A stretch of DNA of 64,000 nt from Hyphomonas sediminis (GTDB taxonomy: Bacteria > Pseudomonadota > Alphaproteobacteria > Caulobacterales > Hyphomonadaceae): NCBI RefSeq assembly GCF_019679475.1, contig NZ_JAIEZP010000001.1, positions 248,001-312,000 on the forward strand, written 5' to 3'. Shown one piece after another: positions 55,849-63,412 of the stretch; within the stretch, counting starts at the first letter, position 1, and every line of letters starts with the position of its first letter. The notes beneath the pieces are model-generated. The model did no database searches. It had not been told where the DNA came from and worked only from the letters and a program-made list of their open reading frames with translations. Both the position numbers and the translations under genes were made by a program.

Positions 55849-56751
55849 ATGGCCATCCGCGATTTTGCCCTTCTCTGCGCCGTCTGCCTCGTCTGGGGTC
55901 TCAATCTGGTCGTCACGCGCTGGGTCGTGGCCGATATGGCCATTCCGCCGATCTTCTTTGCCGCGCTGCGCTTTCTCGGGGTGGCGGTCTGCCTCATCCC
56001 GTTCCTGCGGCCGCGCCCGGAGAATTTGCGCATCCTGTTCATCGTCTCGATGATGATCGGCTCGGTCCATTTCGCGCTGCTGTTCATAGGTCTGCGCCAT
56101 GCCGATGCCTCTGCCGCCGCCGTCACCGGCCAGCTGGGCGTGCCCTTCTCCACGCTGATGAGCATGCTGTTCCTGGGCGAGGTCATCCACTGGCGCCGCG
56201 CCCTTGGCATCACGCTCGCCTTCCTCGGCGTGCTCATCATCGCGCTCGACCCGTCGAACTTCTCGGTCTCCTACGGCCTGCTCTACATCATCGCCTCGGC
56301 CTTCATCGGCTCGGCGGGCGGCATCGTGATGAAACGCATGCCGAAGCTCTCGGGCTTGCGCTTCCAGGCATGGGTCGGCCTGTTCAGCTTTGCGCCGCTA
56401 TTCGCCCTCTCCTTCGCTGTCGAACAGGGCCAGCTCGACGCCTATATTCACGGCGGCTGGATGGTCTGGGCCGCCAGCGCCTTTGCGATCATCGGCGTCT
56501 CGGTGTTCGGCCATTCGGCCTTTTACACCCTGCTGAAAAAGTATGATGTTTCGCTACTCTCCCCGCTCACCCTGATGACACCGATCTGGGGCGTGATCTT
56601 CGGCATCGCCCTGCTGAACGAACCGCTAACCCTCCGCCTCATCATCGGCGCGGCCGTCTCGCTCAGCGGCGTGCTTGTCATCGCCCTGCGCGCGAACCAG
56701 AAAATGCCGGAAGCCGCCCTTGGCAAGAAGGTCGCCTCCGGAGACTCCTGA
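55849..56751 (+). CDS. EamA family (DMT) transporter
   Basis: A 300-residue protein with ten spans in two EamA repeats. CLVWGLNLVVTRWVVADM opens repeat 1, and SPLTLMTPIWGVIFGIALLN closes repeat 2. Members export amino acids or metabolites; no substrate can be named. The stop codon overlaps the amidase ATG by one base (TGATG). Confidence 0.88.
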   Translation: MAIRDFALLCAVCLVWGLNLVVTRWVVADMAIPPIFFAALRFLGVAVCLIPFLRPRPENLRILFIVSMMIGSVHFALLFIGLRHADASAAAVTGQLGVPFSTLMSMLFLGEVIHWRRALGITLAFLGVLIIALDPSNFSVSYGLLYIIASAFIGSAGGIVMKRMPKLSGLRFQAWVGLFSFAPLFALSFAVEQGQLDAYIHGGWMVWAASAFAIIGVSVFGHSAFYTLLKKYDVSLLSPLTLMTPIWGVIFGIALLNEPLTLRLIIGAAVSLSGVLVIALRANQKMPEAALGKKVASGDS

Positions 56752-57485
56752 TGCATATCGAAGACACCCCCAGCCCGAACCATGACGCGCGGAAACATCC
56801 CGTCTCCCTGCTCGTGCTGCACTATACCGGCATGGAAAGCGGCGACGCGGCGCTTGCCCGCATGCGCGATCCGGAGGCCAAGGTCTCGGCCCATTACATG
56901 GTCTGGGAAGATGGCCGCATCGCGCGCCTCGTGCCGGAAAATCTCCGCGCCTGGCATGCCGGCGTCTCCAGATGGCAGGGCCTTGAGGATCTCAACTCCC
57001 GCTCCGTCGGCGTCGAGATCGTCAATGGCGGCCACGACTACCGCGCCCCCGGCGGCGGCCTGCCGCCCTATCCGGATGCGCAGATCAGCGCCGTCATCGC
57101 CCTCTCGCGCGAAATCATGGCCCATCACGCCATCCCCGCTACCGGCCTCGTCGGCCATTCCGACATCGCCCCCACGCGCAAGATCGATCCGGGTGAGCAT
57201 TTCCCCTGGGCGCGCCTGGCCGATGCCGGCCTTGGCCTCTGGCCCGACTTTGAAACCGGCGCCGCCTGCGTCTGGTCTGGCGGTGACGCCTCGCGCCTCA
57301 ATGCCCAGCTCGCCGCCATCGGCTACGACACCGCTGACATTCCCGCCGCCCTGCGCGCCTTCCAGCGCCGCTGGATGCCCCGCGCCGTCACCGGCCTTGC
57401 CGACGCAGACACCCTCCGCCGCCTCGCCCAGATCGCGGCGGCCTATGCCTCGGCCACCTCTTCGTCATCCTCGCCCCAGGCGTGA
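56751..57485 (+). CDS. N-acetylmuramoyl-L-alanine amidase, AmpD-like
   Basis: A 244-residue protein without a signal peptide. The Amidase_2 zinc site is made of His in LLVLHYTGM, His in AWHAGVSRWQGL or nearby, and GLVGHSDIAPTRKIDPGEHF, which has the AmpD-type Asp and Lys. A C-terminal peptidoglycan-binding-like segment (ALRAFQRRWMPRAVTGLAD) follows. It should cleave anhydromuropeptides in the cytoplasm for recycling. Its end overlaps the YihY gene by 43 bases. Confidence 0.88.
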   Translation: MHIEDTPSPNHDARKHPVSLLVLHYTGMESGDAALARMRDPEAKVSAHYMVWEDGRIARLVPENLRAWHAGVSRWQGLEDLNSRSVGVEIVNGGHDYRAPGGGLPPYPDAQISAVIALSREIMAHHAIPATGLVGHSDIAPTRKIDPGEHFPWARLADAGLGLWPDFETGAACVWSGGDASRLNAQLAAIGYDTADIPAALRAFQRRWMPRAVTGLADADTLRRLAQIAAAYASATSSSSSPQA

Positions 57486-58318
57486 GCCCATTCGGTCGCC
57501 AGCGCCGCGCCCAGCAGCAATGACGACACCGACGCCGACAGCCAGATAAAGCCGAAGATCACAGAGGCCAGCGCCCCATAGATCGTGCCCAGCACCGAAT
57601 AGTGCAGGTAGAGCTGGAACAGGAACGTCACGCCCAGAAACGCCAGCGCCGCCGCCGCCGCGCCCGCCGCCAGCGCCCGCGTGCCCCGCCGCACATGCCC
57701 GCGAAGCGACAGCACCAGGATCAGGTAGAACACGCCAAAGCTCGCAATCCCTTTCGAGATCCACAGCGAGTCCACAATCGTCGCGATCTCATGGGCAAAG
57801 CGCAGCGCAATTTCGCCGGACTCCTGTACCGCCACCGTCACCACCAGCTGCGCCGCCCCCAGCAGCCAGACGATCAGGATCAGCAGCGCCGTCAGCAGCA
57901 GCGAGGTGCCCTGGAAGGGCGCAAACCGTGTCCGGTCCGCCGTGCCCGCGATCATCCGGATGCCGGTGATCAGCGCCTTGGCGCCCGAGGTTGCCGTATA
58001 CATCACCAGCACCGCCGCCAGGAACGCCCGCAGGCTCAGCCCCGCCGGCGTCATCTGCTGGATGGCATCCACCTCCTCAAAGGTCAGCGGCTCGACGCTC
58101 TGGCTGAAGAAGTTGGCAATCGGCTTGGCCAGGTCATGCGCCAGTTCCGGCGGCAGGAAAAAGGTCAGCAAAGTCAGCGTCATGTAGATCAGCGGGAAAA
58201 TCGCAAACAGCGCGTAGAACGCCACCCCGCCCGTCACGATACGCACATCCGGCCGCACGAGCCGCCGCGCGGCCCGGATCGCAGGATCAATAAAGTCGGG
58301 CCGCCATCGCTCGATCAT
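57443..58318 (-). CDS. YihY/virulence factor BrkB family membrane protein
   Basis: The start at MIERWRPDFIDPAIRAARRL gives 291 residues; a start at 58387 is possible but its extra residues look unlike the family. Six spans are visible. TGGVAFYALFAIFPLIYMTL, TSGAKALITGIRMI and LGTIYGALASVIFGFIWLSA are the YihY motifs. The function is unsettled: it is not RNase BN, as once claimed. Confidence 0.87.
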   Translation of the reverse strand: MIERWRPDFIDPAIRAARRLVRPDVRIVTGGVAFYALFAIFPLIYMTLTLLTFFLPPELAHDLAKPIANFFSQSVEPLTFEEVDAIQQMTPAGLSLRAFLAAVLVMYTATSGAKALITGIRMIAGTADRTRFAPFQGTSLLLTALLILIVWLLGAAQLVVTVAVQESGEIALRFAHEIATIVDSLWISKGIASFGVFYLILVLSLRGHVRRGTRALAAGAAAAALAFLGVTFLFQLYLHYSVLGTIYGALASVIFGFIWLSASVSSLLLGAALATEWAHAWGEDDEEVAEA

Positions 58319-58387
58319 CCCTTCTCTTCTGGCATGCTCCGCCGCAGAAACAAACCGTGCATTCACGTAACCCTGTCCACGCCGCAT

Positions 58388-59235
58388 CTCCCGCCGCCAT
58401 CGCAGCAGGCGCCTTCCCTATCCGCCCGGATTGGCCCCGCCCCTATCCTGCATGCGGCTTCCGGCAATCACACCTTGCCTGGCGCCACCTGCGGATGGAG
58501 TGAAGCCGGGACGCCGGGGACACGCCCACCATTCACACTACTTTCTACCGTCCCCGGATCAATCGAGCCGAATGCTCCATCCGCAGGACCTCCCAGCCAA
58601 GCGAAACCGGAAAGGATCTTCCTTGTCCGGCCTTTCCTGCTGGTGTTTTCACTGCCTGTTCCGGATTAATTCACAGGCGGAGCTGTTCCTGTGCAATAAA
58701 TCGCCGCCTGCGAGAAAAAAGATGGACAGCCTCTCGACTCAAGCGAGCGCTTGTGAGATCGTTTCGGTAAGCCAACGGAATTCCCGGCGGGAGCAGACCC
58801 GCCAAAGGAACCGGAAGCCAAGTCCATCGCCCCCGGACGAAGCCGGGTCAGGAGCAAAGCCGGGAGACCGGCGGCGCAAAGGACCAGGTGGAGATGAAGG
58901 GAAAAAGCAGGCGGTGGCCGATATGGCAGGAGCTAGACCTGACCGATCGGGGCCGAATGCCGTGAACGGGGCGCGATCCGAAACACGGCGACCAAAAAGT
59001 GAGTGTCAGCAATGGCGCCGCAGGCGGTCGGCCGCACGCAACAACCCCCCGGTTGTGCAAAGCGGTCACGGAGAAGGAACGCGCGCTTGTCGAAGAGCGA
59101 ACGTCCGTATCCGGATAGGGTGATGGTGGAGAGCTGTCCGTTAGCGCGGACGTCTTCAAGGAACCCGATGGTGATCGAAAACCGTTATCGAGTGCTAGCA
59201 CAGTGTCTCGGTAGTCCGATTCGAAACACACGGGA
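58388..59235. other. Gene-free region with inverted repeats; possible RNA
   Basis: The longest stretch without a recognisable protein gene. Open frames on both strands have no ribosome site, no family motif and a composition unlike the neighbours. It holds several perfect hairpins: the element at 58489-58586, GGAAAGG/CCTTTCC (58609-58637), GGCGGG-N6-CCCGCC near 58787 and GTCCG-N6-CGGAC near 59137. A strong plus-strand terminator-like hairpin ends it. I found no tmRNA tag, SRP RNA or tRNA motif in it. Confidence 0.5.
58489..58586. repeat. Nested inverted-repeat element (98 bases)
   Basis: The outer arms CTGCGGATGGAG (58489-58500) and CTCCATCCGCAG (58575-58586) are a perfect 12-bp inverted repeat. 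Inside, CCGGGGAC (58514-58521) pairs with GTCCCCGG (58550-58557). The layout suggests a small mobile palindrome or a folded RNA. Only one copy is in the window. Confidence 0.6.
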
Positions 59236-59277
59236 AGGCACGATGCTCGCAAGAGGATCGTGCCTTCTTGCGTTTTA
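59235..59277 (+). terminator. Strong hairpin terminator upstream of rnpB
   Basis: GAAGGCACGAT (59235-59245) and ATCGTGCCTTC (59258-59268) form a perfect 11-bp stem with a 12-base loop, followed by TTGCGTTTT. No protein gene on the plus strand ends before it, which implies that a transcript from the gene-free region ends here. Confidence 0.65.
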
Positions 59278-59311
59278 GGTTTCCCTCTGCGCTCAAGGCG
59301 AAGTCCCCGCC

Positions 59312-59365
59312 CCTCTCCCTCTGGGAGAGGAGGGGCCCGCGCTCGAAGAGCGTGGGAGGTGAGGG
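59312..59365. repeat. REP-like double-hairpin element
   Basis: CCTCTCCC (59312-59319) pairs with GGGAGAGG (59323-59330), then CCCGCGCTC (59336-59344) pairs with GAGCGTGGG (59348-59356) around GAA, with one wobble, followed by AGGTGAGGG. The GAA loop and the GGGAGGTG motif link it to the element at 55696-55750. Confidence 0.7.
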
Positions 59366-59427
59366 CGCGACGCGCAGAACTTCGCCCTATTTGCACTCCG
59401 CCCCCACTTCCCCTATATCCGCCGCCT

Positions 59428-59821
59428 GACCAGATGGCCGGGCAGCCGCTGGTATGGGGGTAACCCCATACTGGAGGAAAGTCCGGGCTCCAGGTGGACA
59501 GGGCGACGGCTAACAGCCGCCCGGCGCGAGCCGAGGGAAAGTGCCACAGAAAGCAAACCGCCTCCGGCTCATCCTGAGCGAAGTCGAAGGATGCCGGCGG
59601 TAAGGGTGAAAGGGTGGGGTAAGAGCCCACCGCAGCGCTGGCAACAGGGCTGGCATGGTAAACCCCGCCCGGAGCAAGACCAAGTAGGGGGCACATACGG
59701 GCTGTCCGCCGCTCGTGCCCCGGGTGCGTCGCGCCGAGGCGTTCAGCAATGAGCGCCCCAGAGGAATGGCTGCCAGATCCCGCAAGGGACGAACAGAACC
59801 CGGCTTACAGGCCATCTGGTC
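59428..59821 (+). ncRNA. rnpB: RNase P RNA (bacterial type A)
   Basis: The universal core GAGGAAAGTCCGGGCTCC is at 59473-59490, with AGCAAACCGCC, GGTAAGGGTGAAAGGGTG and AAGACCAAGTAGGGGG downstream, and ACAGAACCCGGCTTACAG near the 3' end. P1 closes the RNA: GACCAGATGGCC (59428-59439) pairs perfectly with GGCCATCTGGTC (59810-59821). It is the catalytic part of RNase P, which trims the 5' ends of tRNAs. A TATATC -10-like box lies about 13 bases upstream of P1. The P12 arm carries a palindromic repeat (59570-59593). Confidence 0.97.
59570..59593 (+). repeat. Palindromic repeat in the P12 arm of rnpB
   Basis: CATCCT (59570-59575) pairs with AGGATG (59588-59593) around GAGCGAAGTCGA. This CATCCTGAGCGAAGTCGAAG motif is known to me as a frequent intergenic palindrome in sphingomonads, Hyphomonas and relatives. 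Here it forms the end of the P12 helix, between AGCAAACCGCC and GGCGGTAAGGG. Confidence 0.75.
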
Positions 59822-59894
59822 ACATTATCTTGCGCGGGCGTTGCCTCGGCGGCCCCGCGCGCTAGTGTCCCGCCTCAGCAAGAGCGGAAAGCCC

Positions 59895-60512
59895 ATGCCC
59901 AGACCAGCCGGCGCGCGCAATCACGACTTTGACGAGAAACGCGCCGCCCTGCTCGACGCGCTGACAGAGTTTGCCCTGTCGGCAGACCTGCGCCGCCCGT
60001 CCCTTCGCCAGTTTGCGCAGGCGATGAATGCGTCAGAGCCCACCCTGCGCCACTATTTCGGAGACCGGCAGGGCCTCATCCTCGAAATCCTGGAGAATAT
60101 CGGCCGCAAGGGTGCGCCCCTCTGGGCCATGGTCGCCACGCCGTCGGCCGATCCGGCCACCGCCTTTGAGGAATATTTCCGCATCTCCGAAGCGGGCATG
60201 CAGCTGGGCGGTTTCATCCGGGCCCATGCCTTCGGCCTGATCGAGGGCCTTGCCGACGAAGGCATCGGCCAGGCCTATCTGGAAAAGGTGCTGGAGCCCG
60301 CCCTCGCCGCCGTCGCCGACAAGCTGCGCGCCACGCCCGGCGCCCCGCAGGAGGAAACCGCCCTGCGCGCCGCCGCCCTCGCCGCCCTCTCCCCACTCCT
60401 CGTGATGAGCCTCCACCAGCAACTCCTGGGCGGCGCCACCTCCGCCCCCATCGACACCAGCGGCGTCATCCGTATGCTGCAAGGCTGGCTGGGAAAGGCC
60501 GTCTCGGCCTGA
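59895..60512 (+). CDS. TetR family transcriptional regulator
   Basis: The ATG of [20 protein letters not shown] gives 205 residues. The N-terminal helix-turn-helix is [20 protein letters not shown] with [18 protein letters not shown] after it. The C-terminal ligand domain is helical and not informative. It is followed at 25 bases by a nitronate monooxygenase-like gene, which may be its target. Confidence 0.85.
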   Translation: MPRPAGARNHDFDEKRAALLDALTEFALSADLRRPSLRQFAQAMNASEPTLRHYFGDRQGLILEILENIGRKGAPLWAMVATPSADPATAFEEYFRISEAGMQLGGFIRAHAFGLIEGLADEGIGQAYLEKVLEPALAAVADKLRATPGAPQEETALRAAALAALSPLLVMSLHQQLLGGATSAPIDTSGVIRMLQGWLGKAVSA

Positions 60513-60537
60513 GCCTGCGTTATCAGAAAGCCTCCCC

Positions 60538-61590
60538 ATGAATTTCCTGCAACGCCTCGGCATCACGCTTCCCATCATTCAGGCGCCAATGGCCGGTGTC
60601 TCCACGCCTGCGCTGGCCGCCGCCGTTTCCAATGCCGGCGGCCTGGGTTCGATCGCTGTGGGCGCAGTCGATGCGGCAGGCGCCCGCGCAATGATCGAGG
60701 CCACAGCCGCGCTCACCCCGCGCCCGTTCAACGTGAATGTCTTCGTTCATAAGGACCCAGTTCCGAACCCTGACCGCGAAGCTGAATGGCTTGCCACTTT
60801 GCGCCCTCTTTTCGCCGAGCATGACGCGGCGCCGCCCGCCCGGCTGACAACCATCTACAAAAGTTTCGCGCAGGACGACGCCATGCTGGCGCTGCTGATC
60901 GAGACCGCGCCGCGCGTCGTCAGCTTCCATTTCGGCCTGCCCGATGAGAGCCGCATCAGAGCGCTGAAAGGCGCCGGCTGCCTGCTGCTCTCCACCGCAA
61001 CAAATCTCGCAGAGGCCCGCGCGGCAGAGGCCGCCGGCGTTGACGTAATCGTCGCGCAAGGCTTTGAAGCGGGCGGTCATCGCGGCGTTTTCGATCCGGA
61101 TGCGCCCGATGATCAGCTCGGCACTTTTGCCCTCACGCGCCTGCTCGCGGCGCGCTGCCGCCTGCCGATCATTGCTGCGGGCGGCATCATGGATGGGGCC
61201 GGCATTCGCGCAGCCCTCGCGCTCGGCGCCGTCGCCGCCCAGCTTGGCACAGCCTTCATCGCCTGCCCCGAAAGCAGCGCAGACGCCGCCTTCCGTCAGG
61301 CGCTCAAAGGACCGGGGGCGGAACACACGGTTTTCACCAACGCGATTTCCGGTCGCGCTGCCCGCTGCCTTGCCAACCGGTTCACCGCATGGGCGGCGGA
61401 AAGCCGGGCCGACCCACCCGCCTATCCCATCGCCTATGATGCCGGAAAGGCCCTGCACGCCGCCGCTAGGGCAAAGGGGGAAACCGGCTTCGGCGCCCAA
61501 TGGGCTGGCCAGGGCGCGCCGCTGATCCGGGAACTCCCGGCGGCCAGCCTGCTGGCGCGCCTGCAGGAAGAGATGGAAAGTCTGCGCTAG
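60538..61590 (+). CDS. Nitronate monooxygenase family protein
   Basis: A 350-residue TIM-barrel flavoprotein. [40 protein letters not shown] and [20 protein letters not shown] are the FMN-site motifs, closer to true nitronate monooxygenase than the protein at 24896-25873. His in GGHRG corresponds to the catalytic base. It would oxidise toxic alkyl nitronates such as propionate-3-nitronate. It probably shares a promoter with the TetR gene. Confidence 0.9.
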   Translation: MNFLQRLGITLPIIQAPMAGVSTPALAAAVSNAGGLGSIAVGAVDAAGARAMIEATAALTPRPFNVNVFVHKDPVPNPDREAEWLATLRPLFAEHDAAPPARLTTIYKSFAQDDAMLALLIETAPRVVSFHFGLPDESRIRALKGAGCLLLSTATNLAEARAAEAAGVDVIVAQGFEAGGHRGVFDPDAPDDQLGTFALTRLLAARCRLPIIAAGGIMDGAGIRAALALGAVAAQLGTAFIACPESSADAAFRQALKGPGAEHTVFTNAISGRAARCLANRFTAWAAESRADPPAYPIAYDAGKALHAAARAKGETGFGAQWAGQGAPLIRELPAASLLARLQEEMESLR

Positions 61591-61613
61591 ATCTGCGCTG
61601 GATCTGCGCTAGA
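61581..61613. repeat. Three 11-base tandem repeats at a convergent gene junction
   Basis: TCTGCGCTAGA, TCTGCGCTGGA and TCTGCGCTAGA follow one another, with a partial fourth (TCCGCG). The array holds the stop codons of both convergent genes: TAG at 61588-61590 and, on the minus strand, TAG at 61611-61609. Confidence 0.8.
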
Positions 61614-62646
61614 TCCGCGTCGGCTTGCCCAGCGCCGCGCGCACGCCTTCGACATCCGCTTCTGTCGTTGCCCAGGAACAGACGAACCGGCTGAGGCCGC
61701 CCGGCCAGTCGGCATAGAAGATCACGGCATCTTCCTGCAGCTGGTTCAGGTCATATTGCTCCAGCCGCACGAAAACCTCATTGCCCTGAACATCGTAAGC
61801 GAGTTCAACGCCGCGCTCGGCAAACACGCCCGCCAGCTTCGCCGCCATCGCATTGGCATGCGCAGCCAGCTTCAGCCACAGCCCGCCTTCCAGCATCGCT
61901 TCGGCCTGCGCCGCCAGGAAACGCATCTTCGGCGGCATATGCCCAGCGCGCTTTGCCCGCGCGCGCAGTTCACCTGCCTTCGCCTTCGCCGCGCCGAACA
62001 GCAGGATCACTTCGCATCCCGCCGCCCCGGTCTTCGTCAGCCCCAGCGTCAGCACGTCCACGCCCGCTTTCCAGCTCATCTCGGCCGGCGTTGCGCCCGT
62101 ATGTATCAGCGCATTGCCAAAACGCGCGCCGTCCATATGCACCGCCAGCCTGCCATTCTTCGCCCGCGCGGCAAAGCGCGCCACTTCTTCGGGCGTATAG
62201 GCCATGCCGCATTCGGTCAGGTTCGTCAGCGACAGCGCCGCCGGCGGCGTGCCATGCACGAAGCTGGGGTTCACCTCGCCCAGATAGTCCGCAAACGCAT
62301 TATAGTCGATCTTCGCGCCCGCGCCCGGCAGCAGCTGCAAACGTCCGCCGCCGGTAAAGAACTCCACCGCCCCGCGCTCATCCATCTGGATATGCGCTTC
62401 GCTGTGGCACAGCACAGACCCGATCGGCGGGCAGAAGCAGGACAGCGCCAGCGCGTTGGACGCCGTGCCCGAAGCCGTCATCCAGAAATCAAAGTCGTCC
62501 GTCTCGAACACGTCCGCCAGCCGCGCCCGCAGCCGCGCCGTCACCTTGTCAGCGCCGTAGCTCGCTTCGATGCCGGAATTGACCCGCGCCATCGCGTCCA
62601 GAACGGAAGGATGCGCCGGCGCAGACGTGTCGGAGGAAAAGTTCAT
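61609..62646 (-). CDS. Low-specificity L-threonine aldolase
   Basis: A 345-residue PLP enzyme. MNFSSDTSAPAHPSVLDAM and EASYGADKVTARLRARLADV are the N-terminal hallmarks, VHMDGARFGNALIHTGATP is conserved around the cofactor Asp, and the PLP lysine lies in LTLGLTKTGAAGCEVILLFG. It splits threonine (or allo-threonine) into glycine and acetaldehyde. It runs 13 bases behind the SDR gene on the minus strand. Confidence 0.92.
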   Translation of the reverse strand: MNFSSDTSAPAHPSVLDAMARVNSGIEASYGADKVTARLRARLADVFETDDFDFWMTASGTASNALALSCFCPPIGSVLCHSEAHIQMDERGAVEFFTGGGRLQLLPGAGAKIDYNAFADYLGEVNPSFVHGTPPAALSLTNLTECGMAYTPEEVARFAARAKNGRLAVHMDGARFGNALIHTGATPAEMSWKAGVDVLTLGLTKTGAAGCEVILLFGAAKAKAGELRARAKRAGHMPPKMRFLAAQAEAMLEGGLWLKLAAHANAMAAKLAGVFAERGVELAYDVQGNEVFVRLEQYDLNQLQEDAVIFYADWPGGLSRFVCSWATTEADVEGVRAALGKPTRI

Positions 62647-62659
62647 TTGCGCGGCCCCT

Positions 62660-63412
62660 TCAGACTTGCGTGTCAGGTGTCTGCCACATCAGGTGCTGCC
62701 CGCCATCGCAGGCAATCATCTGACCCGTCACGCTCGATGCGCCGATCAGGTAGCGCAGCGCGCCCACTACTTCTTCGGGCGAGCCGCCCTCCCCCGTCAG
62801 CGTCGCGGCCTTCTCGGCGGCAAATTGCTCTGGTGTCTGATGCACGCTTTGCAGGGTCGGCCCCGGCGCAATCGCATTGACGCGCACCCTCGGCGCAAAG
62901 GCCTGCGCCATCGTCTGCGTCGCCTGCCACAGCGCCGCCTTGGAAAGTGTGTAGGTGAAAAAGCGCGGGTCGAGTTTCAGGACGCGCTGGTCGATCAGGT
63001 TCACCACCAGCCCGCGCTCGTCGTCAGGCAGGCTCGCCGCGAAAAGCTGGGCGAGGTGAACCGGCGCGCGCAGGTTCGGCTCGAAATGATGGTCCCAATC
63101 TACGCGCGTGTGCTCGCCTGCGCTGTCTTCGGCAAAGGTTGACGCCGAATTGACCAGAAGTGTCACGGGTTGTCCCGGAAATGTATTCAAACGGCCCCAA
63201 AAAGACACACGTTGCGCCTCTTCGGACAGGTCACAATCGAACATCTCCGCCCGTCCGCCGCGCGCGCGAATAGCATCAACCACCGCCTGCGCCTGCCCCT
63301 CGGAGCTGCGGTAGTGCACCGCCACCGTCCAGCCGTCCGCGCCCAGCGCTTCGGCCATGGCCCGGCCAAGGCGGGTTCCCGCCCCCGTTACCAGCGCGCC
63401 CTTCGGTGTCAT
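62660..63412 (-). CDS. SDR oxidoreductase, pteridine-reductase/FolM-like
   Basis: A 250-residue protein. The cofactor motif is TGAGTRLGRAMAEAL; the TGxxxRxG form is typical of pteridine reductases and FolM rather than the usual TGxxxGxG. NSASTFAEDS replaces NNAS-type motif, and Tyr-Lys are in YTLSKAALWQATQTMA. RVNAIAPGPTLQS and GQMIACDGGQHLMWQ complete the fold. It may reduce dihydromonapterin or biopterin-like compounds. It overlaps the exchanger gene by four bases (ATGA). Confidence 0.88.
   Translation of the reverse strand: MTPKGALVTGAGTRLGRAMAEALGADGWTVAVHYRSSEGQAQAVVDAIRARGGRAEMFDCDLSEEAQRVSFWGRLNTFPGQPVTLLVNSASTFAEDSAGEHTRVDWDHHFEPNLRAPVHLAQLFAASLPDDERGLVVNLIDQRVLKLDPRFFTYTLSKAALWQATQTMAQAFAPRVRVNAIAPGPTLQSVHQTPEQFAAEKAATLTGEGGSPEEVVGALRYLIGASSVTGQMIACDGGQHLMWQTPDTQV

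Noticed and set aside
58431..59123. A 230-codon plus-strand open frame upstream of rnpB
   Set aside because: It crosses the nested inverted repeats, lacks a ribosome site and a recognisable domain, and its composition (Arg, Ser, Pro, Gly) is not protein-like.
58388..59277. Possible tmRNA, SRP RNA or CsrA-sponge RNA
   Set aside because: I found no tag-peptide sequence, no tRNA-like TPsiC end and no SRP GGAAGCAGC-type motif. GGA motifs are only modestly above chance and not clearly in loops.
58848..59696. A 282-codon minus-strand open frame across the gene-free region and rnpB
   Set aside because: It runs antisense through the RNase P RNA, has no ribosome site or family motif, and is rich in Ser, Pro and Arg as chance frames in GC-rich RNA genes are.
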